NCBI GenBank assembly: GCA_013215655.1
Contig: JABSOX010000011.1
Coordinates: forward strand, 172,379 to 236,378
Source of the DNA: Colwellia sp.
Lineage (GTDB): Bacteria > Pseudomonadota > Gammaproteobacteria > Enterobacterales > Alteromonadaceae
DNA: 64,000 nucleotides
Reading direction: 5' to 3'
Below the pieces are notes generated by a model that was given only the letters and a program-made list of their open reading frames with translations, did no database searches and was not told where the DNA came from. Made by a program: the position numbers and the translations under genes. Shown here piece by piece: positions 17,783-26,813 of the stretch (the stretch's first letter is position 1; the number at the start of each line of letters is the position of its first letter).

Positions 17783-18595
17783 GTGACGATTGAATTAATC
17801 GTATTATTCAGTGTATTAGGTGTATTTGTTGGGCTAATGTCAGGACTTTTTGGCATTGGTGGCGGCGGTATTATGGTGCCCTTATTTACGTCAATATTTA
17901 TCAGTTATGGCATTGCTATAGAAAATCCGGTACATATTGCGCTAGGCACTTCGATGACAGCGATAATATTCACTTCATTATCAAGCGCTTGGGCTCATCA
18001 TAAATATAACAATGTCAGCTGGATAATCGTAAAAGATATGGCGATTGGTATCGCCTTGGGTGCATTTTTGGCAACTTTTGTGGCAGCAGCAATAAATTCT
18101 TTATATCTCGCGATGTTTTTCACTGCATTTATGTTTTATGTCGCACTTAAAATGTTTTCTAATTCCCCCGTAAGCCCAACCAAAGCATTGCCAAGCAAAG
18201 GTAAGTTATTTGCGACGGGCTATGGCATTGGCACCATATCATCATTGGTTTCCATTGGTGGTGGATCTTTAATGGTGCCATTTTTAACTAATCGTAATAT
18301 CGATATAAAAAAGGCGATTGGAACCTCAGCAGCGATCGGTTTTCCTTTATCACTTGCTGGTAGTATAGGTTTTTTAATAAATGACGGTGTGGTTATAGCT
18401 AACGATGCACAAATTTATGGTTTAGTTCATTTGCCAGCAGCAATAACAATATCTATTTTCACGATGATTTTTGCTCCGTTAGGTGCAAAACTTTCCACAA
18501 AATTACCCGTAAAAACATTGAAAAAGCTCTTTGCGGTATTGTTGTCACTGCTAAGTCTAAAAATGTTGTTTTTGGTCTTAGCGCAAACAAATTAA
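17783..18595 (+). CDS. TauE/SafE-family membrane permease
   Basis: The ~270-residue protein has eight or so hydrophobic helices in two similar halves, each opening with the family motif G-x-x-x-G-(L/I)-x-G-x-G-G-G (GLFGIGGGGIMVP early, GTISSLVSIGGGSLMVP after the midpoint). The family exports sulfite, sulfoacetate or other organic anions, or imports such ions, across the inner membrane. I chose GTG 17783 because GGAAG lies 8 bases upstream; a TTG 21 bases earlier lacks a ribosome site. It is divergent from the cupin-AraC regulator. Confidence 0.9.
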   Translation: MTIELIVLFSVLGVFVGLMSGLFGIGGGGIMVPLFTSIFISYGIAIENPVHIALGTSMTAIIFTSLSSAWAHHKYNNVSWIIVKDMAIGIALGAFLATFVAAAINSLYLAMFFTAFMFYVALKMFSNSPVSPTKALPSKGKLFATGYGIGTISSLVSIGGGSLMVPFLTNRNIDIKKAIGTSAAIGFPLSLAGSIGFLINDGVVIANDAQIYGLVHLPAAITISIFTMIFAPLGAKLSTKLPVKTLKKLFAVLLSLLSLKMLFLVLAQTN

Positions 18596-18618
18596 TATTT
18601 AAAAGTTGATATTGAATT

Positions 18619-19260
18619 TTATAAATCGGTTATATATCGCTCTTTTACGCCAGCATCAAAGTCACCTATGTATTCAGCGTTTTTACCAGTATTCTCGGCA
18701 ATCTCTTGACCGAAGGATATTTTTATTTTTTCTGACCAGCTATCGGGTTGCCATGTTTTACTGCGCAAAAAAGCTTTGCCACAATGAAAATATGCATTAG
18801 TAACTTTCACTTCCATAACCAGCAAAGCATTATGTGATTTAGAAGCTAGAGTTTGACAAAGATCATCACCTTTTCCATCATATTTTAATAAACGGCATGT
18901 TCCATGAACTCGCAGTGACTCTACCGTACCTGGAACCAAAAATATTAATGCCACTTTATCTTGATTAACAATGTTGGCTAAAGAGAATGCTAATTTATTG
19001 CCGCGTAATTCTGGAATTAATAACGTATTTTGATCCGTTACTTGTACAAAACCAGCCTCATCGCCCTTTGGAGAAATCGTCGGAAAGCCCTCATTATCAA
19101 CCGTTGATAACATCATTAATGGTGATGATGCTATAAAATTTGTCATGCGCTCATTTAAAAAAGAATAGATTTTTTTACTAGCGACAGGGTTTGGTTCACC
19201 AAGTGTTTGTCTTACATCGGCAAAGCTCTTTAGTTCTTTCATACGGCTATAATCTTTCAT
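18619..19260 (-). CDS. Pyridoxamine 5'-phosphate oxidase-like FMN-binding protein
   Basis: A ~213-residue split-barrel protein of the PNPOx-like family (FIASSPLMMLSTVDNEGFPTISPKGDEAGFV, then LLIPELRGNKLAFSLANI, DKVALIFLVPG, and a C-terminal region with CGKAFLRSKTW). Members bind flavin and reduce or oxidise small substrates; most are uncharacterised, and this is probably not the vitamin B6 enzyme itself. ATG 19260 is chosen over a TTG 9 bases earlier; neither has a good ribosome site. It converges on the TauE gene with a 23-base gap. Confidence 0.75.
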   Translation of the reverse strand: MKDYSRMKELKSFADVRQTLGEPNPVASKKIYSFLNERMTNFIASSPLMMLSTVDNEGFPTISPKGDEAGFVQVTDQNTLLIPELRGNKLAFSLANIVNQDKVALIFLVPGTVESLRVHGTCRLLKYDGKGDDLCQTLASKSHNALLVMEVKVTNAYFHCGKAFLRSKTWQPDSWSEKIKISFGQEIAENTGKNAEYIGDFDAGVKERYITDL

Positions 19261-19390
19261 GGAAAACAAAGGAGCATTTTAGTAAAAATTTGAATTTCAC
19301 TCAATACTTTAGATATGATCCAGCGATATAATTTGTAATCAAATAATTTCAATAAGAGTCCTGATAAAACACTTATCGAAATCAGAAAAA

Positions 19391-20185
19391 CTACTTAAAC
19401 CGAGTTTTTACATCTTCATGTTGATACAAGCTTGTAGTACTTTGGCTACTTAATACTTGTTGCGCTTGTTGTTCAATAAAGGCAATGACGGAATCAGAAA
19501 GAGCATTACCAATACTAAAGCGTTTTACTCCTAACTCATTTAACAATCTGATGTCGGATAAATCGGGTAATGACAGTACATTTATCGGTGCGTCTATAGC
19601 CTCAACTAATGCCTTAATATCTTGGTTTTTATTAATTCCCGGTACAAATACACCATTTGCGCCGCTGTTAACATAAGCATTAGCACGCTCTATGGTTTCA
19701 TTTTGTGGCTCTTGCAGCTGAAAATAAGTATCTATTCGCGCATTGATGAAAAAGTCTCTATAACCATTTTTATCAAGTTTTTTTCGAATACCGCTAATCA
19801 ATACACTTTGTTCTTCTATCGAAATTAATCCTGAGCCACCTTTAATTGAATCTTCAATATTGATGCCCACAGCCCCTAATTCGGCTATTTTTAAAACGTT
19901 TACAGCTACTTGATTATTATCACTGGAATAACCCGACTCTATATCGACACTCACCGGAATATCAACGACGTCTATAATCTTTTTAACAGTCTCTAAAATA
20001 TCATTAAACTCAATAAGTTCACCGTCTTGGTAACCCATCGCATTAGCGACTCCCCAACTGGTAGTGGCTATCGCTTTAAAACCAGCTTGTTGCAAAATAA
20101 TCGCAGATAAAACATCCCATGCGTTGCCAATTAAAAGTAATTCGTCTTGTTGGTGCATTGCTTTAAATTCTAATAATTTATTCAT
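19391..20185 (-). CDS. Isocitrate lyase / PEP mutase family protein
   Basis: A 264-residue TIM-barrel enzyme of the PEP mutase/isocitrate lyase superfamily. Landmarks are NAWDVLSAIILQQAGFKAIATTS at the N terminus (substrate loop region), VDIESGYSSD (metal-binding Asp-Glu) and GVNIEDS in the barrel core. Members cleave or isomerise C-C or P-C bonds of 2-oxo or 2-hydroxy acids, for example oxaloacetate or methylisocitrate. This short subgroup is mostly uncharacterised. It follows ogt by 31 bases on the same strand and may be the tail of that operon. Confidence 0.8.
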   Translation of the reverse strand: MNKLLEFKAMHQQDELLLIGNAWDVLSAIILQQAGFKAIATTSWGVANAMGYQDGELIEFNDILETVKKIIDVVDIPVSVDIESGYSSDNNQVAVNVLKIAELGAVGINIEDSIKGGSGLISIEEQSVLISGIRKKLDKNGYRDFFINARIDTYFQLQEPQNETIERANAYVNSGANGVFVPGINKNQDIKALVEAIDAPINVLSLPDLSDIRLLNELGVKRFSIGNALSDSVIAFIEQQAQQVLSSQSTTSLYQHEDVKTRFK

Positions 20186-20216
20186 CTTAATATCTGCTCA
20201 CTTTTAGTTGTTATTT

Positions 20217-20771
20217 TTAACTTAAAAATTCTGTTTTTTCTTGTCGACTATGAATGATATTGTTGATATTTAACTGTTCATTCTCTTTAGTTGCTTTAAT
20301 GGCAATTCCTTCATGATTAAGTAACCATAATTTACGTTCAATGCCTCCGGCATATCCGGTTAATGAACCATTCGCACCAATAACTCTATGACAAGGTACG
20401 ATGATACTTATCGGGTTTCTGCCGTTGGCACCGCCGACTGCCTGTGAGCCTTTGGGTTTATTAACCATCTTGGCAATATGCAAATAGGTTACTGATTCAC
20501 CAAAGGGTATTTTTGATAAACATTGCCATACAGCTTTTTGAAAATCAGTACCCTGAGGGTCGAGTGGTAAATCAAATACTTTACGACACCCAGAGAAATA
20601 TTCAGCTAGCTCTTTTTTACATTGCTCAGTGATATCATTACGTTGAATTGCCTTTTTATCCGATCCACAAAATATCACCTGTGTTAACCCTTTATCAGAT
20701 GCTTTAAACTCCATAAGACCTAAAGGGCTATCAAAATAATCGTTGTACATTGGGGTCTGTTGATCTTTCAT
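20217..20771 (-). CDS. ogt: Methylated-DNA--protein-cysteine methyltransferase
   Basis: A 184-residue suicide enzyme that takes the methyl group from O6-methylguanine. The acceptor Cys127 is in IIVPCHRVIGANG, followed by TGYAGGIERKLWLLNHE, and the DNA-binding helix region is GTDFQKAVWQCLSKIPFGES. I chose ATG 20771 because it overlaps the stop of the upstream glycosylase gene (TAATG) and has GGAG about 9 bases before it; a GTG 15 bases upstream is weaker. Coupling to an Ada-AlkA fusion makes a compact alkylation-repair operon. Confidence 0.95.
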   Translation of the reverse strand: MKDQQTPMYNDYFDSPLGLMEFKASDKGLTQVIFCGSDKKAIQRNDITEQCKKELAEYFSGCRKVFDLPLDPQGTDFQKAVWQCLSKIPFGESVTYLHIAKMVNKPKGSQAVGGANGRNPISIIVPCHRVIGANGSLTGYAGGIERKLWLLNHEGIAIKATKENEQLNINNIIHSRQEKTEFLS

Positions 20772-22135
20772 TACAGTTGACTCCACAATTGAAAAGTTAA
20801 ATAACTACGCCACGGTGAAGCTTGTTGTGAATCAAAATTTTCACCAGCTTTACCTAACGCTTTTTTAATACCGAGATCCCCACCAAGAAAAATGTCCGGC
20901 TGACTTAAACCACGCATTTGCGCATAATCCACCGTCCAAGGCCCTATGCCTTTAAGTTCTAACCAGTGCTGTGCATCATTTGGATTCTCATGAGTAACAT
21001 AATGCTGAGCAAGATTACGTAAAGTTTGTTTACGTGAGCCGGGAATCTTTAAAAATTCAATTTCACTATTCGCTATAGCTTTGGGGGAAGGGAATAAACG
21101 TTTATTGCCATCTTGCTCACCTAACGCTGTAACTAAAGCTGAAACTAAATTTCGCGCTGCTCCAATGGATATTTGTTGCCCTAATATGGCTCTGATTCCC
21201 GCTTCAAACATGCTCCAAATACCCGGTAATCTGATACCTGTACGAAATGGAAAGTCAGACGTTAAACAATTCTGTAGATCTTTCTCTACGGCTTGCAAAT
21301 CAACATCTAAATCCAATATTCGTCGAATGTTATTAATGATCGGTTTTAAGTATTTAAGGTTGTCTAATTCAACTTCCACTTCAAACATATTTTTATCGGC
21401 AACATGAACAGCAGTAAAATTTCCAATACAACCTAACCAATTAAAAGTACGTCCATAACACTCTTGATCACACCACTCTAGATCAGGAATAGCGCGAGTT
21501 GCTAAAGTATTCTGCATAAAAGCCCAGTCAAAAGGAGGACGATAATACAACTTAAGCTTAAGTGTATTTAATTGTGAGCCCGATGATTTTCTTAACGCTG
21601 TAGGGGTTAGTTTTAATTGTGATTTAAAACAGTCATTGAAACGGCGTACACTTTCAAAGCCACTGGCTAGTGCCACTTCTGTAATAGGTAATGTGGTTTG
21701 ATGTAATAACTGTTTAGCAAATAAACACTGTTGATAAAGTGCATATGCCTTAGGTGACATACCTAAGTGTTTATTAAATAATTGTCGTAAATATCGGTCG
21801 CTAATACCTAATCTACTAGCTAGTTGTGGTAACGAACCTTGTTGTAAACTGCCTTCATCAATTAAACGAAGTGCTCGATCTAACGTTGCATTTACGCCTT
21901 TCCATGCGGGAGAGTTAGGTGCGCTATCTGGCCGACAGCGTAAACAAGGTCGATAGCCAGCCGTTGCACACTCTATTGCAGAAGCAAAATAGGTTACGTT
22001 TTCTTCTTTAGGTGGGTATACCGGACAAATGGTACGGCAATAGATACCTGTAGTTTTAACGGCGGTAAAAAATTTACCGTCAAAACGAGGGTCTCTTGAT
22101 AATCGTGCCTTTTGACAAATCATTGTATCTAACAC
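20771..22135 (-). CDS. Ada-AlkA fusion: alkylation sensor plus 3-methyladenine DNA glycosylase
   Basis: The 454-residue protein combines three modules. Residues 1-75 are an Ada N-terminal zinc domain with Cys33, Cys37, Cys64 and Cys67 (YCRTICP and CLRCRP), in which the first Cys would accept a methyl group from phosphotriesters. Residues ~80-185 are an AraC-type helix-turn-helix, and ~190-450 an AlkA glycosylase with helix-hairpin-helix LKGIGPWTVDYAQMRGL and catalytic Asp in FLGGDLG. It should excise alkylated purines and may also activate its own transcription when methylated, as Ada does. It is followed directly by ogt. Confidence 0.9.
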   Translation of the reverse strand: MLDTMICQKARLSRDPRFDGKFFTAVKTTGIYCRTICPVYPPKEENVTYFASAIECATAGYRPCLRCRPDSAPNSPAWKGVNATLDRALRLIDEGSLQQGSLPQLASRLGISDRYLRQLFNKHLGMSPKAYALYQQCLFAKQLLHQTTLPITEVALASGFESVRRFNDCFKSQLKLTPTALRKSSGSQLNTLKLKLYYRPPFDWAFMQNTLATRAIPDLEWCDQECYGRTFNWLGCIGNFTAVHVADKNMFEVEVELDNLKYLKPIINNIRRILDLDVDLQAVEKDLQNCLTSDFPFRTGIRLPGIWSMFEAGIRAILGQQISIGAARNLVSALVTALGEQDGNKRLFPSPKAIANSEIEFLKIPGSRKQTLRNLAQHYVTHENPNDAQHWLELKGIGPWTVDYAQMRGLSQPDIFLGGDLGIKKALGKAGENFDSQQASPWRSYLTFQLWSQL

Positions 22136-22267
22136 AAACAGTCCAACCTAAATCAAAGTGACATTAAAATTGATGTAGGAATTATAGCGAATTGATTTTG
22201 GCAAACTAGCCAATATCGGAACTGAATGTAAAAAAATGAACCAGCGGGTTTTCGAGGAATGCCTTTT

Positions 22268-22981
22268 TTAAATTTCTTTAATATAAATATTGCGCCATTG
22301 CACTGCATGACCATGCACTTGCAGCTCAATTTGCTCTTGTTTCGGTATAGCTATCTTGGGCTGCCATAAATTTTGCAGAGCTTTTTTATCTACCACCAAA
22401 ACGCCATTAAGATAAACCGTCACCTTGTCTGCAACCATTTTTATATAAAATTGATTCCACTCACCAATAGGCTTATCTGCTCTGACTAAAGGAAGCTTTC
22501 CTTGGTTGGTATTATTCCATAAACCACCAGAGCCTTGTTTTGCGCCATGTTTTTCAACTTCAAGATTATCTGGATCCCAAATTTGCACCTGCGGTAAACC
22601 ACGTAAATAAACGCCGCTATCGCCATTCTTATCAAGTTTCCAATCTAAGTACAGCTCAAAATCACCGTAATGCTTTTTTGTCGCTAAGCTCGTACCCTTG
22701 CCGTCAAAATACAAAATGTTATCTTTGAGCAGCCAATGTGCATTCATAACTTGATCAGCTGTTACTTGTTTTTTAATTTTATCTGCAAGTGATAGCTGGT
22801 TTCGTTGCTGAGGTTTATCATAAGGTTCAGCGAGAAGTCCTTGCCAATGTGTTTGAATGTCATCAGCAATAAGATCAGTAAAGCCAGCAGGACGTTGTTC
22901 AATGATAGGTAAGCGCTTGCTTTCGTTTGCAACACTACTATTTGCTATCAAAATAAGAGTAATGAGTAAAACCTTAAGCAT
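22268..22981 (-). CDS. Secreted DUF1080 (3-keto-disaccharide hydrolase domain) protein
   Basis: The 237-residue protein has a signal peptide (about 1-18) and a concanavalin-like beta-sandwich typical of DUF1080: FELYLDWKLDKNGDSGVYLRG, IWDPDN, GGLWNN, VRADKPIGEWNQFYIKM and VTVYLNGVLVV. Some DUF1080 proteins hydrolyse 3-keto-glycosides in the periplasm; others only bind glycans. It starts 2 bases after the DEAD-box helicase gene stop on the same strand, so it is likely transcribed with it, although no functional link is obvious. Confidence 0.8.
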   Translation of the reverse strand: MLKVLLITLILIANSSVANESKRLPIIEQRPAGFTDLIADDIQTHWQGLLAEPYDKPQQRNQLSLADKIKKQVTADQVMNAHWLLKDNILYFDGKGTSLATKKHYGDFELYLDWKLDKNGDSGVYLRGLPQVQIWDPDNLEVEKHGAKQGSGGLWNNTNQGKLPLVRADKPIGEWNQFYIKMVADKVTVYLNGVLVVDKKALQNLWQPKIAIPKQEQIELQVHGHAVQWRNIYIKEI

Positions 22982-22983
22982 CT

Positions 22984-24234
22984 TTAACGTCTTCTACGTT
23001 GATTTGAATTTTTAGATTTATTTCTCTCTTGACCCAAAGCTTGTTGGCGAGCACGTTTTTTATTAGCACCACTGTTGCTTCGTTTGGTAGGTTTCGTTTT
23101 TTTAGTTAAGTCAGGTTCATAGCCAGGTAACCATTGTTGTAATAAGCGAGTATCTAATACTTCTTCGACAGCCGTTAATAACCACTCTTCGTCAGGGCTC
23201 ATTAATGATATGGCTAAGCCTTCTTTCCCTGCTCGGCCAGTGCGACCAATACGATGAATATAATCTTCAGCGATATAAGGAAGTTCATAATTAATGACGT
23301 ATTGTAAATCAAGAATATCAATACCTCGGGCTGCAACATCGGTTGCCACTAGAACCCTTGTTTTCCCCTCTTTAAATTCACTTAATGCTTTGTCTCGTGC
23401 ACCTTGTGATTTGTCACCATGAATAGATTGAGTTTTTAAACCGTCTTTACACATTTCTTTGGCTAAAGCGTCAGCACCTTGCTTGGTACGGGTAAAAATT
23501 AATACCTGTCGCCAATTTTTAGAACCAATTAAAAACGACGTTAACTCCCGCTTACGATCAGCATCTACCGTATAAACAATTTGTTCTACCTGAGCCGCCG
23601 CGGTATTACGTTCACTAACTTCAATGAGTTTAGGCTCATTGAGCAAGGTTTTACTTAATTTGAAAATTGCATCGTCAAATGTTGCTGAAAACAATAACGT
23701 TTGTGGTTTAGTTGGTATGCGTTTAAGAATGTTATTAATTTCGTCCTTAAAACCCATATCTAACATTCGATCAGCTTCATCAAAAACCAGATATTCAAGA
23801 TGCTCTAATGATAGAGACTCATTAATTAAATGGTCGAGCAATCGTCCCGGTGTTGCTACCAAAATATCAACGCCAGCTTTTAATGCTGCTATTTGTGGAT
23901 TGATGCTCACACCACCATAGGCAAGTGCGGTTTGTACTGGCGTATATTGCCCATAAGTTTCAATACTTTTGAATACTTGCTGAGCGAGTTCACGAGTCGG
24001 TGTCAAAATCAACGCTCGAACTGACTTATTATCAGTATTTGATAGTAATTGTTGTAATATCGGCAATGCAAAGGCCGCTGTTTTACCCGTACCTGTTTGT
24101 GCTCCCGCCATGATGTCATGTTTAGCTAAAATAGCTGGAATAGCGTCACGCTGAATGGGCGTAGGCTCTTGGTAACCTGATTCTTTAATGGCTTTGATTA
24201 GAGTGGGATCTAGTGCTAACGAAGTAAAACTCAT
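22984..24234 (-). CDS. DEAD-box RNA helicase (RhlE-like)
   Basis: The 416-residue protein has all helicase motifs: Q motif EPTPIQRDAIP, motif I AQTGTGKT, Ia [26 protein letters not shown], and [13 protein letters not shown] Lys/Arg/Asn-rich tail of about 45 residues binds RNA. RhlE-type enzymes unwind short RNA duplexes during ribosome assembly and cold adaptation. A second, longer paralogue lies at 60288, which suits a cold-living organism. It is followed 2 bases later by the DUF1080 gene. Confidence 0.93.
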   Translation of the reverse strand: MSFTSLALDPTLIKAIKESGYQEPTPIQRDAIPAILAKHDIMAGAQTGTGKTAAFALPILQQLLSNTDNKSVRALILTPTRELAQQVFKSIETYGQYTPVQTALAYGGVSINPQIAALKAGVDILVATPGRLLDHLINESLSLEHLEYLVFDEADRMLDMGFKDEINNILKRIPTKPQTLLFSATFDDAIFKLSKTLLNEPKLIEVSERNTAAAQVEQIVYTVDADRKRELTSFLIGSKNWRQVLIFTRTKQGADALAKEMCKDGLKTQSIHGDKSQGARDKALSEFKEGKTRVLVATDVAARGIDILDLQYVINYELPYIAEDYIHRIGRTGRAGKEGLAISLMSPDEEWLLTAVEEVLDTRLLQQWLPGYEPDLTKKTKPTKRSNSGANKKRARQQALGQERNKSKNSNQRRRR

Positions 24235-24335
24235 GATATGTTTAATGCAAATTTAGAAATAAATATTACTGATTATTGTAGCAGATTTTTTATCGCTATT
24301 GGTATATAGCCTATTGCCTAAAGGCTCAAATATGA

Positions 24336-25382
24336 CTAACGATCAAAACGATAATTTACCCCTTCATCGGTCAGGACTTTATAAAAAGCATCCACATCAC
24401 AATCTGATGCTTTATTGCAAATAATAAGGTATTTATCTATCGCTTTTTTATCACTTTGTAAGGCTGCTTGTTGTAACCAATATAAAGCTTTTTCAAACCC
24501 ATCATTATCACCAAAGCGCCCCGTTAAGTAGAGCTCTGCTAAATTAATTTGTCCTTGTGCATAACCATATTTAGCAGCTAACTTAAATTTATCAAAGGCT
24601 TGCTGTTCATATTTATCTAAATAGGTCATTGCTAAAAATGCCTGCCCTGAGGTGTTTTCTATTGCACCGGGATAATAAGTATTACCTCGACGAGTTTTAG
24701 CAGGAGAACTAATTACAAAGGAATCAAAAAGCTTATTATCTACTGGACGCATTGCTCTTAAAATAGCACCCGATGAATATAATTTTTTTATTTGTTCAAA
24801 ATTAAATTCATTTCTTTTTCGCGCAAAATAATTACTGGTAACCGCTCGACTTTTTCTGATACTACTTTCTAATGAACGTTGAAAAACATAAAAAACGCTA
24901 CCATAAACAATAGAGACTGTATCGCCAGTAATATCAACAACCTTGGCTATTATATATTTTTGATTAGGGCGTAAATTTTTAGCCATTTTTCTAAAATCAA
25001 TAAAATAAAAATCATTAACCTTAGGTGCTTCAACGTAGTGTTGAGATTCGACATCTTTTTGAATATTAGCAATATAAAAGTAACCCATGAGCGCTAACAT
25101 TAAATATACGCCAGTAAATTTACTGATGAAATGATAAAACTTAAAGGTCGCTTTATTGATGCTTTTTAATTGTTCAGCAGATAATTGCGTATTATCAGCA
25201 AGTTGATGACATTGTGTACATTCTATAACGGCTGTTTTTTTGATAGGAAAAAACGGAATGCTTTCTAAAAAAAAGAAACCATATTTTATAACCCCTTTTA
25301 TTGAATGATGTTTAGAACCGCAACGAGAACAAATAACCTGTTCGGTAAAACCACCTCGTACAACTGACTCACTGTATTCCAC
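24336..25382 (-). CDS. Zinc-ribbon, single-TM, Sel1-repeat protein
   Basis: A 348-residue protein with an N-terminal zinc ribbon (Cys18-Cys21 in CSRC and Cys55-Cys58 in CTQC), one membrane helix (about 84-106), a central region of unknown fold, and two or so Sel1 repeats near 240-320 (AFLAMTYLDKYEQQAFDKFKLAAKYGYAQ split by a short turn). The order implies a cytosolic zinc ribbon and a periplasmic Sel1 scaffold, or the reverse. It starts 9 bases below the cytochrome b gene, so it may help assemble or anchor that complex; this is inference. Confidence 0.65.
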   Translation of the reverse strand: MEYSESVVRGGFTEQVICSRCGSKHHSIKGVIKYGFFFLESIPFFPIKKTAVIECTQCHQLADNTQLSAEQLKSINKATFKFYHFISKFTGVYLMLALMGYFYIANIQKDVESQHYVEAPKVNDFYFIDFRKMAKNLRPNQKYIIAKVVDITGDTVSIVYGSVFYVFQRSLESSIRKSRAVTSNYFARKRNEFNFEQIKKLYSSGAILRAMRPVDNKLFDSFVISSPAKTRRGNTYYPGAIENTSGQAFLAMTYLDKYEQQAFDKFKLAAKYGYAQGQINLAELYLTGRFGDNDGFEKALYWLQQAALQSDKKAIDKYLIICNKASDCDVDAFYKVLTDEGVNYRFDR

Positions 25383-25391
25383 TACAACACC

Positions 25392-26081
25392 TTAATAAAA
25401 TTCTTCGATAATAGGAGCATTTAATATAACCAACCAATAAACAAAAAATATCGCGGCTATGACTATGCTGATCGCTAATGGGATACGAGAACTAGAAATG
25501 GCATCCGATTCATTAATTTCATTTACATTTTTTTTGCCTGTTATCATCGGTAAAATCAAATTTTCTTTTTTAATTTTCCAATAATATGTGATGGCTGATA
25601 AATGCAAAATTATAGAAACAATCATAATATCAAATAAATTATGATGTAAAAAACTCATTATTTTTTCAATTTCTGGCGCTATGCTACCGTAATAAGGTCC
25701 AGAAGAAAAAACATCATCATTAATAAACAAACCACTTACTGCTTGCAAGGTAATCAAGACAATCATCAATATCACCATAAGGGCGCCTAAAGGGTTATGT
25801 CCTGGAGAGTAATGTTTTTTATTTTGTTTGATGCATGTTAAATAGTTAATAAGGGTTTTAAATGAGGGGATAAACTGACTGAATCTAGCGTGTTTAGGTC
25901 CTACAAGGCCCCAAGATATTCTAAAGACTAATAAGCCAAGAGCAAAATAACCTAACAGCATATGATACTCGATGAAGTCACTACTGTGCTCAGAGGTATA
26001 CCAAGACCCAGCGATTGTTAATGCAAATAGCCAATGAAATATCCGTAAAGGCAAATCCCATATTAAATATTTTTTTGACAT
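25392..26081 (-). CDS. Membrane-bound cytochrome b (b561/hydrogenase-type)
   Basis: A 229-residue integral membrane protein with four or five helices. It opens with WDLPLRIFHWLFALTI, the heme-ligand signature of Ni/Fe-hydrogenase-type b cytochromes, with further conserved histidines in HMLLGY, GHNPLGA and HHNLFD. It should carry two b hemes and pass electrons between the quinone pool and a periplasmic partner. The cytochrome c gene about 100 bases upstream on the same strand is the obvious partner. Confidence 0.88.
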   Translation of the reverse strand: MSKKYLIWDLPLRIFHWLFALTIAGSWYTSEHSSDFIEYHMLLGYFALGLLVFRISWGLVGPKHARFSQFIPSFKTLINYLTCIKQNKKHYSPGHNPLGALMVILMIVLITLQAVSGLFINDDVFSSGPYYGSIAPEIEKIMSFLHHNLFDIMIVSIILHLSAITYYWKIKKENLILPMITGKKNVNEINESDAISSSRIPLAISIVIAAIFFVYWLVILNAPIIEEFY

Positions 26082-26185
26082 TAAGTCACCCTGTTGACTT
26101 TAAGTATTATTAAGACACGTCAAAATATCAGTCGTGTCCCTTACATCTGTTTGGTATTAACCAAATATTTTTAGAAAAAAACTAA

Positions 26186-26656
26186 TTATTCCGCTTTAAA
26201 TACGTCATGACAACCACCACAACTTTTACCTACTCCACCTATAGCATTTTTAATTGCTGACTCATTTTTTGTTGCCGCAACCTTTTGTAAATTTAAAGAA
26301 GCTAATGTTAGTTTTTCGATACTTTGAGAGAATTCTAACGGCTTTTCCCAAACAGCTCCTAAAGCTTCCGTTTTTACTTTAAATGCTGAGGTATCAGTTT
26401 TTGTATAATCAGCGATCATAAGTGATAATTGATTAATACGTTTGGCATTTCTTTCGGCTACCGTTGCGTCAAAAGCAATTTTTCCTTTAGCCATAGCGCC
26501 TAACTGCCCCATATTACTGCCAAGTAATTTAAAAACAGATTGACGTAATTCAGTTGCGCCTTCAGCATGTCGCAGAGATTTTGCTGGCTCAGCAAATGCA
26601 CTAGTAGCAGTAAGAGCAACGATACAAACCAAAGCTTTTGGAGTAAATAATTTCAT
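26186..26656 (-). CDS. Periplasmic cytochrome c' / c556
   Basis: The 156-residue protein has a signal peptide (1-22, ATSAFA) and a four-helix-bundle body. Its single C-terminal heme-binding site is CGGCH, seven residues (149-153) from the end. This placement of the CxxCH motif is diagnostic of cytochrome c' and c556 (class II). It is probably reduced by the membrane cytochrome b encoded next. Proteins of this type serve in electron transfer or nitric oxide binding; the exact role is open. Confidence 0.92.
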   Translation of the reverse strand: MKLFTPKALVCIVALTATSAFAEPAKSLRHAEGATELRQSVFKLLGSNMGQLGAMAKGKIAFDATVAERNAKRINQLSLMIADYTKTDTSAFKVKTEALGAVWEKPLEFSQSIEKLTLASLNLQKVAATKNESAIKNAIGGVGKSCGGCHDVFKAE

Positions 26657-26813
26657 AATATTCCTTATTTTTATATGTTATTTGTAATAGAAATCAGTAA
26701 TACAGGCTTTTGAGAACTAGTTTTCAGTCCATCAGTATAATGTGTTTTAAAATGGATTGACTAGCTTGTTGACAATTGTTGTTACAACTGAAAATTTGCA
26801 GCTAGAAAATTCT

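Noticed and set aside
26114..26138. Short inverted repeat (GACACG/CGTGTC) after the cytochrome c gene
   Set aside because: Only six paired bases with a long loop and no proper T-run.
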